From Streptomyces sp. CT34 (GTDB taxonomy: Bacteria; Actinomycetota; Actinomycetes; Streptomycetales; Streptomycetaceae): a stretch of DNA of 64,000 nucleotides. The stretch is from contig NZ_KN708638.1 of assembly GCF_000805335.1 (NCBI RefSeq), positions 4,224,487-4,288,486 on the forward strand, written 5' to 3'. The notes beneath the pieces were generated by a model. It ran no database searches. It was given only the letters and a program-made list of their open reading frames with translations, and had not been told where the DNA came from. Position numbers and translations under genes: made by a program. Shown here piece by piece: positions 55,532-64,000 of the stretch. The first letter of the stretch is position 1. Each line of letters starts with the position of its first letter.

Positions 55532-56611
55532 GTGAGCGAGAAGACCCCGAAGCTGCGTACTGCGCTGGACGGCATCCCCACCTACAAGCCGGGCCGGCCG
55601 GCGCCGACCGGCGGGCGGGTGACGTACAAGCTGTCCTCCAACGAGAACCCCTATCCTCCGCTGCCGGGCGTCATGGAGAGCGTGGTGGCGGCTGCGGGCT
55701 CCTTCAACCGCTACCCGGACATGGCGTGTACCGGACTGATGGCGGAGCTGGCCGAGCGGTTCTCGGTGCCGGTGGAGCACCTGGCGACGGGCACCGGTTC
55801 GGTGGGGGTGGCCCAGCAGCTGCTCCAGGCGACGGCCGGGCCGGGCGACGAAGTGATCTACCCCTGGCGGTCGTTCGAGGCGTACCCGATCATCACCCAG
55901 ATCTCCGGCGCGGCCTCCGTGAAGGTGCCACTGACCTCCGGGGAGGGGCACGACCTGGAGGCGATGCTGGCGTCGATCACCGACCGGACCCGGCTGATCT
56001 TCGTCTGCAACCCCAACAACCCCACCGGCACCGTGGTGCGCCGGGCGGAGCTGGAGTCCTTCCTGGACCGGGTGCCGGGCGATGTCCTGGTCGTGCTGGA
56101 CGAGGCATACCGCGAGTTCATCCGCGACGAAGAGGTGCCGGACGGCATCGACGTCTACCGGGACCGCCCCAACGTCTGCGTGCTGCGGACCTTCTCCAAG
56201 GCGTACGGCCTGGCGGGGCTGCGGGTCGGCTTCGCGGTGGCGCACGAGCCGGTGGCCGCCGCGCTGCGCAAGACGGCGGTGCCGTTCGGGGTGAGCCAGC
56301 TGGCGCAGGACGCGGCGGTGGCGTCGCTGCGCAGCGAGGAGGCGCTGCTGGAGCGGGTCGAGGCGCTGGTCGCCGAGCGTACCCGGGTGTACGACGGGCT
56401 GGTCGGCCAGGGCTGGACGGTTCCCGAGTCGCAGGCGAACTTCGTCTGGCTGCGGCTGGGGGACCGGACGACCGACTTCGCGGCGGCGTGCGAGCGGGAC
56501 GGGGTGGTCGTCCGCCCGTTCCCCGGTGAGGGCGTGCGGGTGACGATCGGCGAGAAGCCGGCGATGGATCTGTTCCTGCGGGCGGCGGAGGAGTTCCGCA
56601 AGGAGCTGTGA
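55532..56611 (+). CDS. Histidinol-phosphate/aromatic aminotransferase (HisC-like)
   Basis: The 359-aa product starts at GTG with GAGGAGGACC upstream. It belongs to fold type I: KLSSNENPYPPLPGV (HisC substrate entry), TGTGSVGVAQQLLQAT (phosphate loop), FVCNPNNPTGTVV, VLDEAYREFI, and the PLP-Lys in RTFSKAYGLAGLRVGF, with Arg in GVRVTIG. A second HisC-like gene in Streptomyces is usually annotated as histidinol-phosphate or phenylalanine aminotransferase, outside the his operon. Being alone here, the aromatic (Pat) role is plausible. Confidence 0.92.
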   Translation: MSEKTPKLRTALDGIPTYKPGRPAPTGGRVTYKLSSNENPYPPLPGVMESVVAAAGSFNRYPDMACTGLMAELAERFSVPVEHLATGTGSVGVAQQLLQATAGPGDEVIYPWRSFEAYPIITQISGAASVKVPLTSGEGHDLEAMLASITDRTRLIFVCNPNNPTGTVVRRAELESFLDRVPGDVLVVLDEAYREFIRDEEVPDGIDVYRDRPNVCVLRTFSKAYGLAGLRVGFAVAHEPVAAALRKTAVPFGVSQLAQDAAVASLRSEEALLERVEALVAERTRVYDGLVGQGWTVPESQANFVWLRLGDRTTDFAAACERDGVVVRPFPGEGVRVTIGEKPAMDLFLRAAEEFRKEL

Positions 56612-56708
56612 GCCGGCGCAGGGCGCGGCGCCCTCGCGGGTATCGCACCGAGGCCGTGGGTCCGCCGACCCGCGGCCTCCGGTCGTCCGCGCCGGCTGGA
56701 CCAGGGGC

Positions 56709-57077
56709 TCAGGCCCGCTGTACGCGGACGGCGTCGCCGCCGCGGACGGTGGCCAGTGCGCGCGGGTCACCGTCGATGCGGCCCAGGACGTTGCACGGCG
56801 AGGCGAGGCGGGACTCGTGGTCGCGGGATATCGGGGTGGGGCCGTAGGGGAGTGCGAGCGCGTTGCCCTCGGTCCAGAAGGCGACCGTGCCGGGGTCGAC
56901 GACCTGGCGGGCATCGGCCTCCAGGGCGGGCGTGAGGCCGGTGTCGAAGTAGACCTCCTCGCCCCATGTGTGCGCGGTGGCCTGGAGAGGCAGCGCGGCG
57001 ACCAGCGTCGCGGCGGTCGGGGTGTCGTCGAGGGTGGCGGTCACATGCCCGGCGGGCCAGGAGATTCGGATCTTCAT
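56709..57077 (-). CDS. Cyclophilin-like fold protein
   Basis: The 122-aa product begins MKIRISWPAGHVTATLDDTP and includes TWGEEVYFDTGL, QVVDPGTVAFWTEGNALALPYGPTPISRD and ASPCNVLGRIDGDPRAL. This is the small all-beta cyclophilin-like family (TM1367-type) found in bacteria. Its biochemical role is unknown; proline isomerase residues are not obvious. An inverted repeat covers -10 to -26 relative to its start, where the RBS should be, so regulation at that spot is probable. It converges with the HisC-like gene. Confidence 0.87.
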   Translation of the reverse strand: MKIRISWPAGHVTATLDDTPTAATLVAALPLQATAHTWGEEVYFDTGLTPALEADARQVVDPGTVAFWTEGNALALPYGPTPISRDHESRLASPCNVLGRIDGDPRALATVRGGDAVRVQRA

Positions 57078-57086
57078 GGCGATGAA

Positions 57087-57103
57087 TTCAACAATATGTT
57101 GAA
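57087..57103. promoter_or_regulatory. Inverted repeat at the start of the cyclophilin-like gene
   Basis: TTCAACA-ATA-TGTTGAA is a perfect 7-3-7 palindrome, 10 bp before the ATG at 57077. It replaces the expected Shine-Dalgarno. MarR/ArsR-type operators look like this. Confidence 0.7.
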
Positions 57104-57228
57104 GTCCGAGGGAAGGGTGCGTGCGTAACCTCGGGATAAACATTCATGCGCCATGGAATCGAGCGTGACCGCAGTCACGTACCCCCCTTCCCCAAGGCCG
57201 AAAGGCGATAGGAGATAATGCTTGTGAA

Positions 57229-57244
57229 TGTGAACGCGTTCACA
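57229..57244. promoter_or_regulatory. Rex operator upstream of cydA
   Basis: TGTGAACGCGTTCACA fits the Streptomyces Rex consensus TGTGAAC-N3-TTCACA exactly. It lies 82 bp before the cydA start. Rex represses respiratory genes until NADH rises. Confidence 0.93.
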
Positions 57245-57326
57245 AGCTCGCTCCCAGTATGTACCGCTTTATGTGACGCAAAAGGGACATTGCCGTAGTG
57301 CAACGGCGACGTAAGGAGGAAGCGAC

Positions 57327-58835
57327 GTGGAACTGGCTCTGGCGCCAGAGACTATGGCGCGATGGCAATTCGGCATCACGACCGTCTACCACTTCCTGTT
57401 CGTCCCCCTGACGATCTCCCTCGCCGCTCTGGTGGCCGGACTTGAGACCGCATGGGTGCGAACGGGAAAGCAGCAGTACCTCAAGGCCACCAAGTTCTGG
57501 GGCAAGCTCTTCCTGATCAATATCGCGATGGGTGTCGTCACCGGCATCGTCCAGGAGTTCCAGTTCGGTATGAACTGGTCGGACTACTCGCGGTTCGTCG
57601 GTGACATCTTCGGTGCCCCGCTCGCCTTCGAAGCCCTCATCGCGTTCTTCTTCGAGTCCACCTTCATCGGGCTGTGGATCTTCGGCTGGGACAAGCTGCC
57701 GAAGAAGATCCACTGCTTCTGCATGTGGATGGTCTCGATCGGCACGGTGCTGTCCGCGTACTTCATCCTCGCCGCCAACTCCTGGATGCAGCACCCGGTC
57801 GGCTACAAGTACAACCACGCCACCGGCCGTGCCGAGTTGACCGACTTCTGGAAGGTGCTGACCCAGGACACCACCCTGGTCGTCGTCTTCCACACCCTCA
57901 CCGCGGCCTTCCTGACCGGTGCCGCCTTCATGGTCGGCATCTCCGCGTACCACCTGATGCGCAGGAAGCACATCAAGGTCATGCGGACGTCGCTGCGGCT
58001 CGGGCTGGTCACGCTCGTCATCGCCGGACTGCTCACGGCGGTCAGCGGCGACACGCTGGGCAAGGTGATGTTCAAGCAGCAGCCGATGAAGATGGCGTCC
58101 GCCGAGGCGCTGTGGGACACCGCGGCACCCGCGCCGTTCTCGGTCTTCTCGTACGGCGACGTCGCCAAGGGCCACAACAAGGTCGCCATCGAGATCCCCG
58201 GCGTGCTCTCCTTCCTCGCCCACAGCGACTTCTCGTCGCCGGTCCCCGGCATCAACGACGTCAACAGGTCCGAGCAGCAGAAGTTCGGGCCCGGCGACTA
58301 CCGGCCCAACATCCCGGTCACGTACTGGGGCTTCCGCTGGATGATCGGCTTCGGCATGACGTCCTTCGTCATCGGACTGGCCGGACTCTGGCTCACCCGG
58401 AAGAAGTTCTGGCTCGCGCCGTCGCTGCGTACCGGCGACGAGGAACCACCGCACCTCGCCCTCACCAAGCACCGGACGCTCGGCGCCCGCCTGTCCAAGT
58501 GGTACTGGTCGCTGGCCTTCGTCACCCTCGGCTTCCCGCTCATCGCGAACTCGTGGGGCTGGATCTTCACCGAGATGGGCCGTCAGCCCTGGGTGGTCTA
58601 CGGCGTGCTGCGCACCCGTGACGCGGTCTCGCCCGGTGTCTCGCAGGGTGAGGTGATCACCTCGCTGATCGTCTTCACCACGCTCTACGCGATCCTCGCC
58701 GTGGTCGAGATCAAGCTGCTGGTGAAGTACGTCAAGGCCGGCCCCCAGGAGCTCTCCGACTCCGACCTCAACCCGCCCACCAAGATCGGCGGCGACACCT
58801 CAGATGCCGACCGGCCGATGGCCTTCTCGTACTAG
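57327..58835 (+). CDS. cydA: Cytochrome bd ubiquinol/menaquinol oxidase subunit I
   Basis: CydA carries the three hemes (b558, b595, d) of the high-affinity bd oxidase that reduces oxygen to water without pumping protons. The 502-aa product starts at GTG (RBS AAGGAGGAAGCG): MARWQFGITTVYHFLFVPLT holds the first heme His. Other blocks are IVQEFQFGMNWSDYSRFVGD, FFFESTFIGLWIFGWDKL, HFLTG-like FHTLTAAFLTGAAFM and GWIFTEMGRQPWVVYGVLRT. Nine TM helices are expected. It lies 8 bp before cydB and downstream of a Rex operator, so is induced at low oxygen or high NADH. Confidence 0.97.
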   Translation: MELALAPETMARWQFGITTVYHFLFVPLTISLAALVAGLETAWVRTGKQQYLKATKFWGKLFLINIAMGVVTGIVQEFQFGMNWSDYSRFVGDIFGAPLAFEALIAFFFESTFIGLWIFGWDKLPKKIHCFCMWMVSIGTVLSAYFILAANSWMQHPVGYKYNHATGRAELTDFWKVLTQDTTLVVVFHTLTAAFLTGAAFMVGISAYHLMRRKHIKVMRTSLRLGLVTLVIAGLLTAVSGDTLGKVMFKQQPMKMASAEALWDTAAPAPFSVFSYGDVAKGHNKVAIEIPGVLSFLAHSDFSSPVPGINDVNRSEQQKFGPGDYRPNIPVTYWGFRWMIGFGMTSFVIGLAGLWLTRKKFWLAPSLRTGDEEPPHLALTKHRTLGARLSKWYWSLAFVTLGFPLIANSWGWIFTEMGRQPWVVYGVLRTRDAVSPGVSQGEVITSLIVFTTLYAILAVVEIKLLVKYVKAGPQELSDSDLNPPTKIGGDTSDADRPMAFSY

Positions 58836-58843
58836 GAGGCGCT

Positions 58844-59845
<1,002 letters not shown>

Positions 59846-59886
59846 CTGAGCCCCGCCCGCTGCGGCGGATCGCAGGAGAACGGAAG

Positions 59887-59900
59887 GTTTCACGTGAAAC
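59887..59900. repeat. parS: parS site overlapping the cydCD start codon
   Basis: This perfect 14-bp parS is centred on the GTG start of cydCD (59894-59896), so ParB binding and the start region coincide. It adds four bases of coding sequence (AAAC). Confidence 0.95.
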
Positions 59901-62900
59901 CGGTCGACCCACGTCTGCTCCGATACGCCCGTGCCACCCGCGGATTCCTCATCGCGGTGGTGGTGCTCGGGCTTGCCGGAGCGGGCCTGGTCGTCGGCCA
60001 AGCCATGCTCATCGCCGAGATCGTGGTCGGAGCCTTCCGGCACGACCTCGATCTCGGCGCTCTGACCACTCCGGTGGTGCTGCTCGCCGCGGTCTCCGTC
60101 GGCCGCGGGGTGGTCTCCTGGCTCACCGAGCTGGCCGCGCACCGTGCCAGTGCGGCGGTCAAGTCCGAGCTGCGGATGCGGCTGATCGAGCGGGCGGCGC
60201 TGCTCGGGCCGGGGGCGACGGTTCGCCGGGCGGCCGGCGGCGCGGGTGGCAGCGCGGAGAGCGGCGCGTACGACGGCACTCCGGAGATGCGCACCGGGGA
60301 GCTCACCACCCTGGCGACCCGCGGTATCGACGCCCTGGACGACTACTTCTCCCGCTATCTGCCGCAGTTGGGGCTGGCGGTGGTGGTCCCCGTGGCGGTG
60401 CTGGCCCGGATCGCCACCGGTGACTGGATCTCCGCGCTGACGATCGTCGTCACCCTGCCGCTGATCCCGCTCTTCATGATCCTCATCGGCTGGGCCACCC
60501 AGTCGCGGATGGACCGCCAATGGCGGCTGCTCGCCCGGCTGTCCGGGCACTTCCTCGATGTCGTCGAGGGGCTGCCGACCCTCAAGGTCTTCGGCCGGGC
60601 CAAGGCCCAGGCGGCCTCCATCCGCGCCATCACCGGCGAGTACCGCCGGGCGACCCTGCGCACCCTGCGGATCGCCTTCCTCTCGTCGTTCGCCCTGGAA
60701 CTCCTCGCCACCATCTCCGTGGCGCTGGTCGCGGTCGGCATCGGCATGCGCCTGGTGAACGGCGAACTCGACCTCTATACGGGGCTGATGGTGCTGGTGC
60801 TGGCCCCCGAGGCGTATCTGCCGCTGCGGCAGGTGGGTGCGCAGTACCACGCCGCGGCCGAGGGGCTGTCCGCGGCGGAGGAGATCTTCGCCGTACTGGA
60901 GACCCGGCCGCGGACGCCCGGTACCGCACCCGCGCCCGAGGGCACCGCGCTGACCGTCGACGGGTTGGTGGTCCGGCACCCCGGACGCGCCGCCGACTCG
61001 CTCCCGGCGACCTCGTTCGAGGTCCGGCCCGGTGAGACCGTGGCCCTGGTCGGTCCGTCGGGCGCCGGCAAGTCCACACTGCTGAGCGTGCTGCTCGGCT
61101 TCACCGCACCGTCCGAGGGGCGGGTGCTGGCCGACGGCCAGGACATCGCGGCCCTCTCCCCCGAGAGCTGGCGTGGCCGGATCGCCTGGGTGCCGCAGCA
61201 CCCGCACCTCTTCGCCGGCACCATCGCCGAGAACGTACGGCTGGCCCGGCCGGACGCGGAGGACGCGGCGGTGCGCACCGCCCTGGAGGACGCGGGCGCG
61301 CTGGAGTTCGTCGACGCGCTGCCCGAGGGCCTGGCCACCAGGCTCGGAGAATCCGGCGCCGGGCTCTCCGCGGGGCAGCGGCAGCGCCTCGCGCTCGCCC
61401 GCGCCTTCCTGGCCGACCGCCCGATCCTGCTGCTGGACGAGCCCACCGCGAACCTGGACGGTGAGACGGAGGAGGCCATCGTGGCGGCCGTCCGCCGGCT
61501 CGCGGCCGGGCGCACGGTCCTGATGGTCGTGCACCGGCCGGCGCTGCTGGCGGTGGCCGACCGGACGGTGCGGCTAGCAGGTGCCAGGGCTGCGGACGCG
61601 GTGGAGACCGCCGCGGCTCCGGACTCCGGTCCCGGGCCCGGCTCCGGCTCAGGTTCCGTTCCGGGCCGGGCGGCGGAACCCGAGGCGGTGCGCGGGGAAA
61701 CCCTGCCCGGCCCCGGCGGCGGTTCGGCGCTGCGCCGGCTGCGGCGGGCGGCCGGTGCCCGCCGGGCGCGCTTCGCGCTCGCGCTGCTGCTGGGGAGCCT
61801 CGCGCTGGGCAGCGCGGTCGGCCTGATGGCGACCTCCGGGTGGCTGATCTCGCGGGCCGCGCAGCAGCCGCCGGTGCTGTACCTGATGGTGGCGGTGACC
61901 GCGACCAGGGCGTTCGGCATCGGGCGCGCGGTCTTCCGGTACGCCGAGCGGCTGGTGGCGCACGACGCGGTGTTCCGGATGCTCGCCGACGTACGGGTGG
62001 CGGTCTTCCGGCGGCTGGAGCGGCTGGCCCCGGCCGGCCTCAAGGAACGGCGCCGCGGCGATCTGCTGTCGCGGCTGGTGGCGGATGTCGACGCGGTGCA
62101 GGACTACTTCCTGCGCTGGCTGCTGCCGGTCGGGGCGGCGCTGCTGGTCGGTGCGGGCGCGGTCGGTTTCACCGCCTGGCTGCTGCCCGAGGCCGGGGCG
62201 ATCCTCGCGGCCGGGCTGCTGCTCGCGGGTGCCGGGGTGCCCGCGCTGTCGGGCGCGCTGGCCCGCCGGGCGGAGCGCCAACTGGCACCGTCCCGCGGGG
62301 TGTTGTCCACCCGAGTTGTCGATCTGCTCACCGGTACGGCCGAGTTGACGGTGGCCGGCGCCATCGGGGCGCGTACGGACGCGGTGCGGCGGGCGGACCG
62401 GGAGCTGACCCGGATCGCGTCCCGCTCGGCGGCGGCGGCCGGGGCCGGCGCCGGACTTTCGGCGCTGCTGTGCGGGCTGACCGTCGCCGCCGCGGCGGTG
62501 GCCGGCGTCGAGGCGGTGCACGCGGGACGGCTGGAAGGGGTGGCGCTGGCCGTCATCGTGCTCACGCCGCTCGCCGCGTTCGAGGCGGTGGCCGGGCTGC
62601 CGCTCGCCGTGCAGTACCGCCGGCGCACCCGGCACGCCGCCGAGCGGGTCTTCGAGGTGCTGGATGCCCCGTCGCCGATCAGTGAGCCGGACGCGCCCGC
62701 CTCCGTTCCGGACGCCCCCTTCCCGCTGGTCGTAGGGGACCTGACCGCGCGTCACCCCGGGCAGCACCGGCCGGCCCTGGACGGTGTCGGGTTCACGCTG
62801 CCGGCCGGCCGCCGGCTCGCCGTGGTCGGCCCGTCCGGCTCCGGCAAGACCACCCTCGCCCAGCTGCTGCTGCGTTTCCTGGACCGGGAGTCGGGGACGT

Positions 62901-63541
62901 ACACCCTGGCCGGGACGGACGCCGGAGCGCTGGACGGCGACGCGGTGCGGCGGCTGGTCGGGCTGTGTGCGCAGGATGCGCACATCTTCGACAGCTCACT
63001 GCGGGAGAACCTCCGGCTCGCCCGCCGGGACCCGGGCCGGGGCCCGGCCGATGACCGGGATCTGTGGGACGCGCTCCGCCGGGCGCGGCTGGCGGACTGG
63101 GTGCGCGGGCTGCCCGACGGGCTCGACACGATGGTCGGCGAGCACGGCGCCCGGCTGTCCGGTGGCCAGCGGCAGCGGCTCGCCCTGGCCCGTGCGCTGC
63201 TCGCGGACTTCCCGGTGCTCGTCCTGGACGAGCCCGCCGAACACCTCGACCTGGCCACCGCCGACGCGCTGACCGCCGATCTGCTGGCCGCGACCGAGGG
63301 CCGTACGACGGTCCTGATCACCCACCGGCTCACCGGCCTGGACGCGGTCGACGAGGTCCTGGTCCTGGACCGGGGTCGGGCCGTGCAGCGTGGTGGATAC
63401 GCGGAGCTGGCCGCGACCGACGGCCCGTTCCGGCGGATGTTGGAGCGCGAGCGGGCGATGGACGCGGCATATCCGCAGACGGTGGCGCCGGAGACCCCCG
63501 GGGCCGCGGTGGGCGGTGCTTCCCTGGCGCCGGCCCGGTAA
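59894..63541 (+). CDS. cydCD: Fused CydDC ABC transporter for bd oxidase assembly
   Basis: CydDC is a heterodimeric ABC exporter of thiols/heme needed to assemble cytochrome bd. Here both halves are one 1215-aa chain. The CydD half has TM helices then Walker A GPSGAGKST (Lys393), LSAGQRQRLALARA and LLLDEPTANLD. The CydC half repeats: GPSGSGKTT (Lys985), LSGGQRQRLALARA and VLVLDEPAEHLD. A Pro/Gly/Ser-rich linker (~residues 575-620) joins them. The GTG start lies within parS; the SD AGGAGAACGGAAGG is 8-20 nt upstream. An unusual feature is this overlap. All ATPase motifs are intact. Confidence 0.95.
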   Translation: MKPVDPRLLRYARATRGFLIAVVVLGLAGAGLVVGQAMLIAEIVVGAFRHDLDLGALTTPVVLLAAVSVGRGVVSWLTELAAHRASAAVKSELRMRLIERAALLGPGATVRRAAGGAGGSAESGAYDGTPEMRTGELTTLATRGIDALDDYFSRYLPQLGLAVVVPVAVLARIATGDWISALTIVVTLPLIPLFMILIGWATQSRMDRQWRLLARLSGHFLDVVEGLPTLKVFGRAKAQAASIRAITGEYRRATLRTLRIAFLSSFALELLATISVALVAVGIGMRLVNGELDLYTGLMVLVLAPEAYLPLRQVGAQYHAAAEGLSAAEEIFAVLETRPRTPGTAPAPEGTALTVDGLVVRHPGRAADSLPATSFEVRPGETVALVGPSGAGKSTLLSVLLGFTAPSEGRVLADGQDIAALSPESWRGRIAWVPQHPHLFAGTIAENVRLARPDAEDAAVRTALEDAGALEFVDALPEGLATRLGESGAGLSAGQRQRLALARAFLADRPILLLDEPTANLDGETEEAIVAAVRRLAAGRTVLMVVHRPALLAVADRTVRLAGARAADAVETAAAPDSGPGPGSGSGSVPGRAAEPEAVRGETLPGPGGGSALRRLRRAAGARRARFALALLLGSLALGSAVGLMATSGWLISRAAQQPPVLYLMVAVTATRAFGIGRAVFRYAERLVAHDAVFRMLADVRVAVFRRLERLAPAGLKERRRGDLLSRLVADVDAVQDYFLRWLLPVGAALLVGAGAVGFTAWLLPEAGAILAAGLLLAGAGVPALSGALARRAERQLAPSRGVLSTRVVDLLTGTAELTVAGAIGARTDAVRRADRELTRIASRSAAAAGAGAGLSALLCGLTVAAAAVAGVEAVHAGRLEGVALAVIVLTPLAAFEAVAGLPLAVQYRRRTRHAAERVFEVLDAPSPISEPDAPASVPDAPFPLVVGDLTARHPGQHRPALDGVGFTLPAGRRLAVVGPSGSGKTTLAQLLLRFLDRESGTYTLAGTDAGALDGDAVRRLVGLCAQDAHIFDSSLRENLRLARRDPGRGPADDRDLWDALRRARLADWVRGLPDGLDTMVGEHGARLSGGQRQRLALARALLADFPVLVLDEPAEHLDLATADALTADLLAATEGRTTVLITHRLTGLDAVDEVLVLDRGRAVQRGGYAELAATDGPFRRMLERERAMDAAYPQTVAPETPGAAVGGASLAPAR

Positions 63542-63600
63542 GCCGCGGTACCCGCATAAGCGCACTTTCCTCGGAAATGGGACCTTATTAGGCTCGGGGC

Positions 63601-64000
63601 ATGTCAGCCACGGCAGGACCCCCGTCAGACCCCGTGCGCCTGGGCGACCTCGACACGAGCCCCGACCCCATGGACGCCGCCACCGAGGCCACCCGCAGCC
63701 TCCAGGGGCTGTCGTCCGAGCTGACCGCGCGGGTGCCGCAGCTGCTGGAGGCGATGCGCACGGTCGGTGCGGGGCTGGATCTGCACATCACCCTGGACCG
63801 GATCGTGGAGACCGCCGCCGAACTCGCCGACGCGCGCTATGCCGCGATCGGGATCATCGACGACGCCCGCGAGGGGCTGTCGGACTTCGTCACGTACGGC
63901 GTGACCGCGAAGCAGCACCGGCGGATCGGTGCGCTGCCCGATGGTCACAAGGGCCTGCTCGGCGCGCTCATCCACGAGCCGCGGGCGCTGCGGCTCCCCG
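63601..64000 (+). CDS. GAF-domain sensor (probable histidine kinase), 3' end outside window
   Basis: Only the first 133 residues are visible. After a short hydrophilic leader there is the beginning of a GAF domain: LDLHITLDRIVETAAELADARYAAIGIID, SDFVTYGVTAKQHRRIGALPDGHKGLLGALI. This is the conserved start of actinobacterial DosS/DevS-like and other GAF sensor kinases. The kinase part is outside, so that assignment rests on similarity to the recalled neighbour of cydCD in Streptomyces. Start ATG 63601 is 59 bp after cydCD, and could be part of redox regulation of the cyd genes. Confidence 0.8.
   Translation, partial: MSATAGPPSDPVRLGDLDTSPDPMDAATEATRSLQGLSSELTARVPQLLEAMRTVGAGLDLHITLDRIVETAAELADARYAAIGIIDDAREGLSDFVTYGVTAKQHRRIGALPDGHKGLLGALIHEPRALRLP

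Overview
The window is high-GC actinobacterial DNA and almost certainly chromosomal DNA of a Streptomyces or close relative, near the replication origin. The evidence is direct: ssgR/ssgA (sporulating actinomycetes only), twelve perfect copies of the 14-bp Streptomyces parS palindrome GTTTCACGTGAAAC, a Rex operator in front of a cyd operon, and a gene order that I recall as that of the SCO3893-SCO3948 interval of S. coelicolor. That last comparison is from memory, not from a search.

Layout. 1-7.4 kb: envelope cluster on the minus strand (pseudokinase-like protein, MurJ lipid II flippase, DUF6049 secreted protein), then the CCA-adding enzyme on plus. 7.5-18.9 kb: LppU/SCO3897-type lipoprotein-like protein, an MFS transporter, a PadR regulator with inositol-3-phosphate synthase, a class A penicillin-binding protein, a GT87-like mannosyltransferase, an alanine-racemase-like protein with FemX, and a small membrane protein. 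19.1-20.9 kb: rpsF-ssb-rpsR-rplI. 20.9-26.1 kb: trypsin-like protease, MATE exporter, and replicative helicase dnaB interrupted by an intein and preceded by DnaA boxes. 26.1-37.3 kb: accessory and regulatory genes, including an SDR remnant, a MerR/sliding-clamp fusion, a serine hydrolase, an aminotransferase, TetR, GNAT, a divergent MarR/MFS pair, DUF2269 and a HAD phosphatase. 37.7-45.2 kb: a flavohemoglobin with a long disordered N-terminus plus a PNPOx-like partner, NUDIX, LysR, a cystathionine gamma-lyase/PtpA/holin-like operon, a cupin and DUF5326. 45.7-50.4 kb: ssgR-ssgA, YibE/F and riboswitch-controlled thiC. 50.7-57.1 kb: a broken ArsI/CadI-like gene beside a 7-bp tandem repeat, a membrane protein, a PPP-type phosphoesterase, a LacI regulator, a HisC-like aminotransferase and a cyclophilin-like protein. 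57.2-64 kb: Rex box, cydA-cydB-cydCD and the start of a GAF sensor protein.

How it fits together. The strongest theme is overlap between chromosome architecture and gene expression. The parS sites come in close pairs (7.5, 14.5, 20.1, 28.7 kb) and singly (31.75, 42.19, 48.57, 59.89 kb). Three of the single sites lie inside expression elements: the variable P3a helix of the thiC TPP riboswitch, the centre of a 40-bp perfect palindrome that looks like a terminator, and the RBS/start codon of cydCD. The dnaB gene carries a class-3-type intein (331 aa) at its Walker A lysine whose two LAGLIDADG motifs have lost their acidic residues, and its promoter region has four DnaA boxes. A MerR HTH fused to domains 2 and 3 of a beta sliding clamp is another unusual architecture.

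No phage, transposon, CRISPR array, rRNA or tRNA gene was seen.
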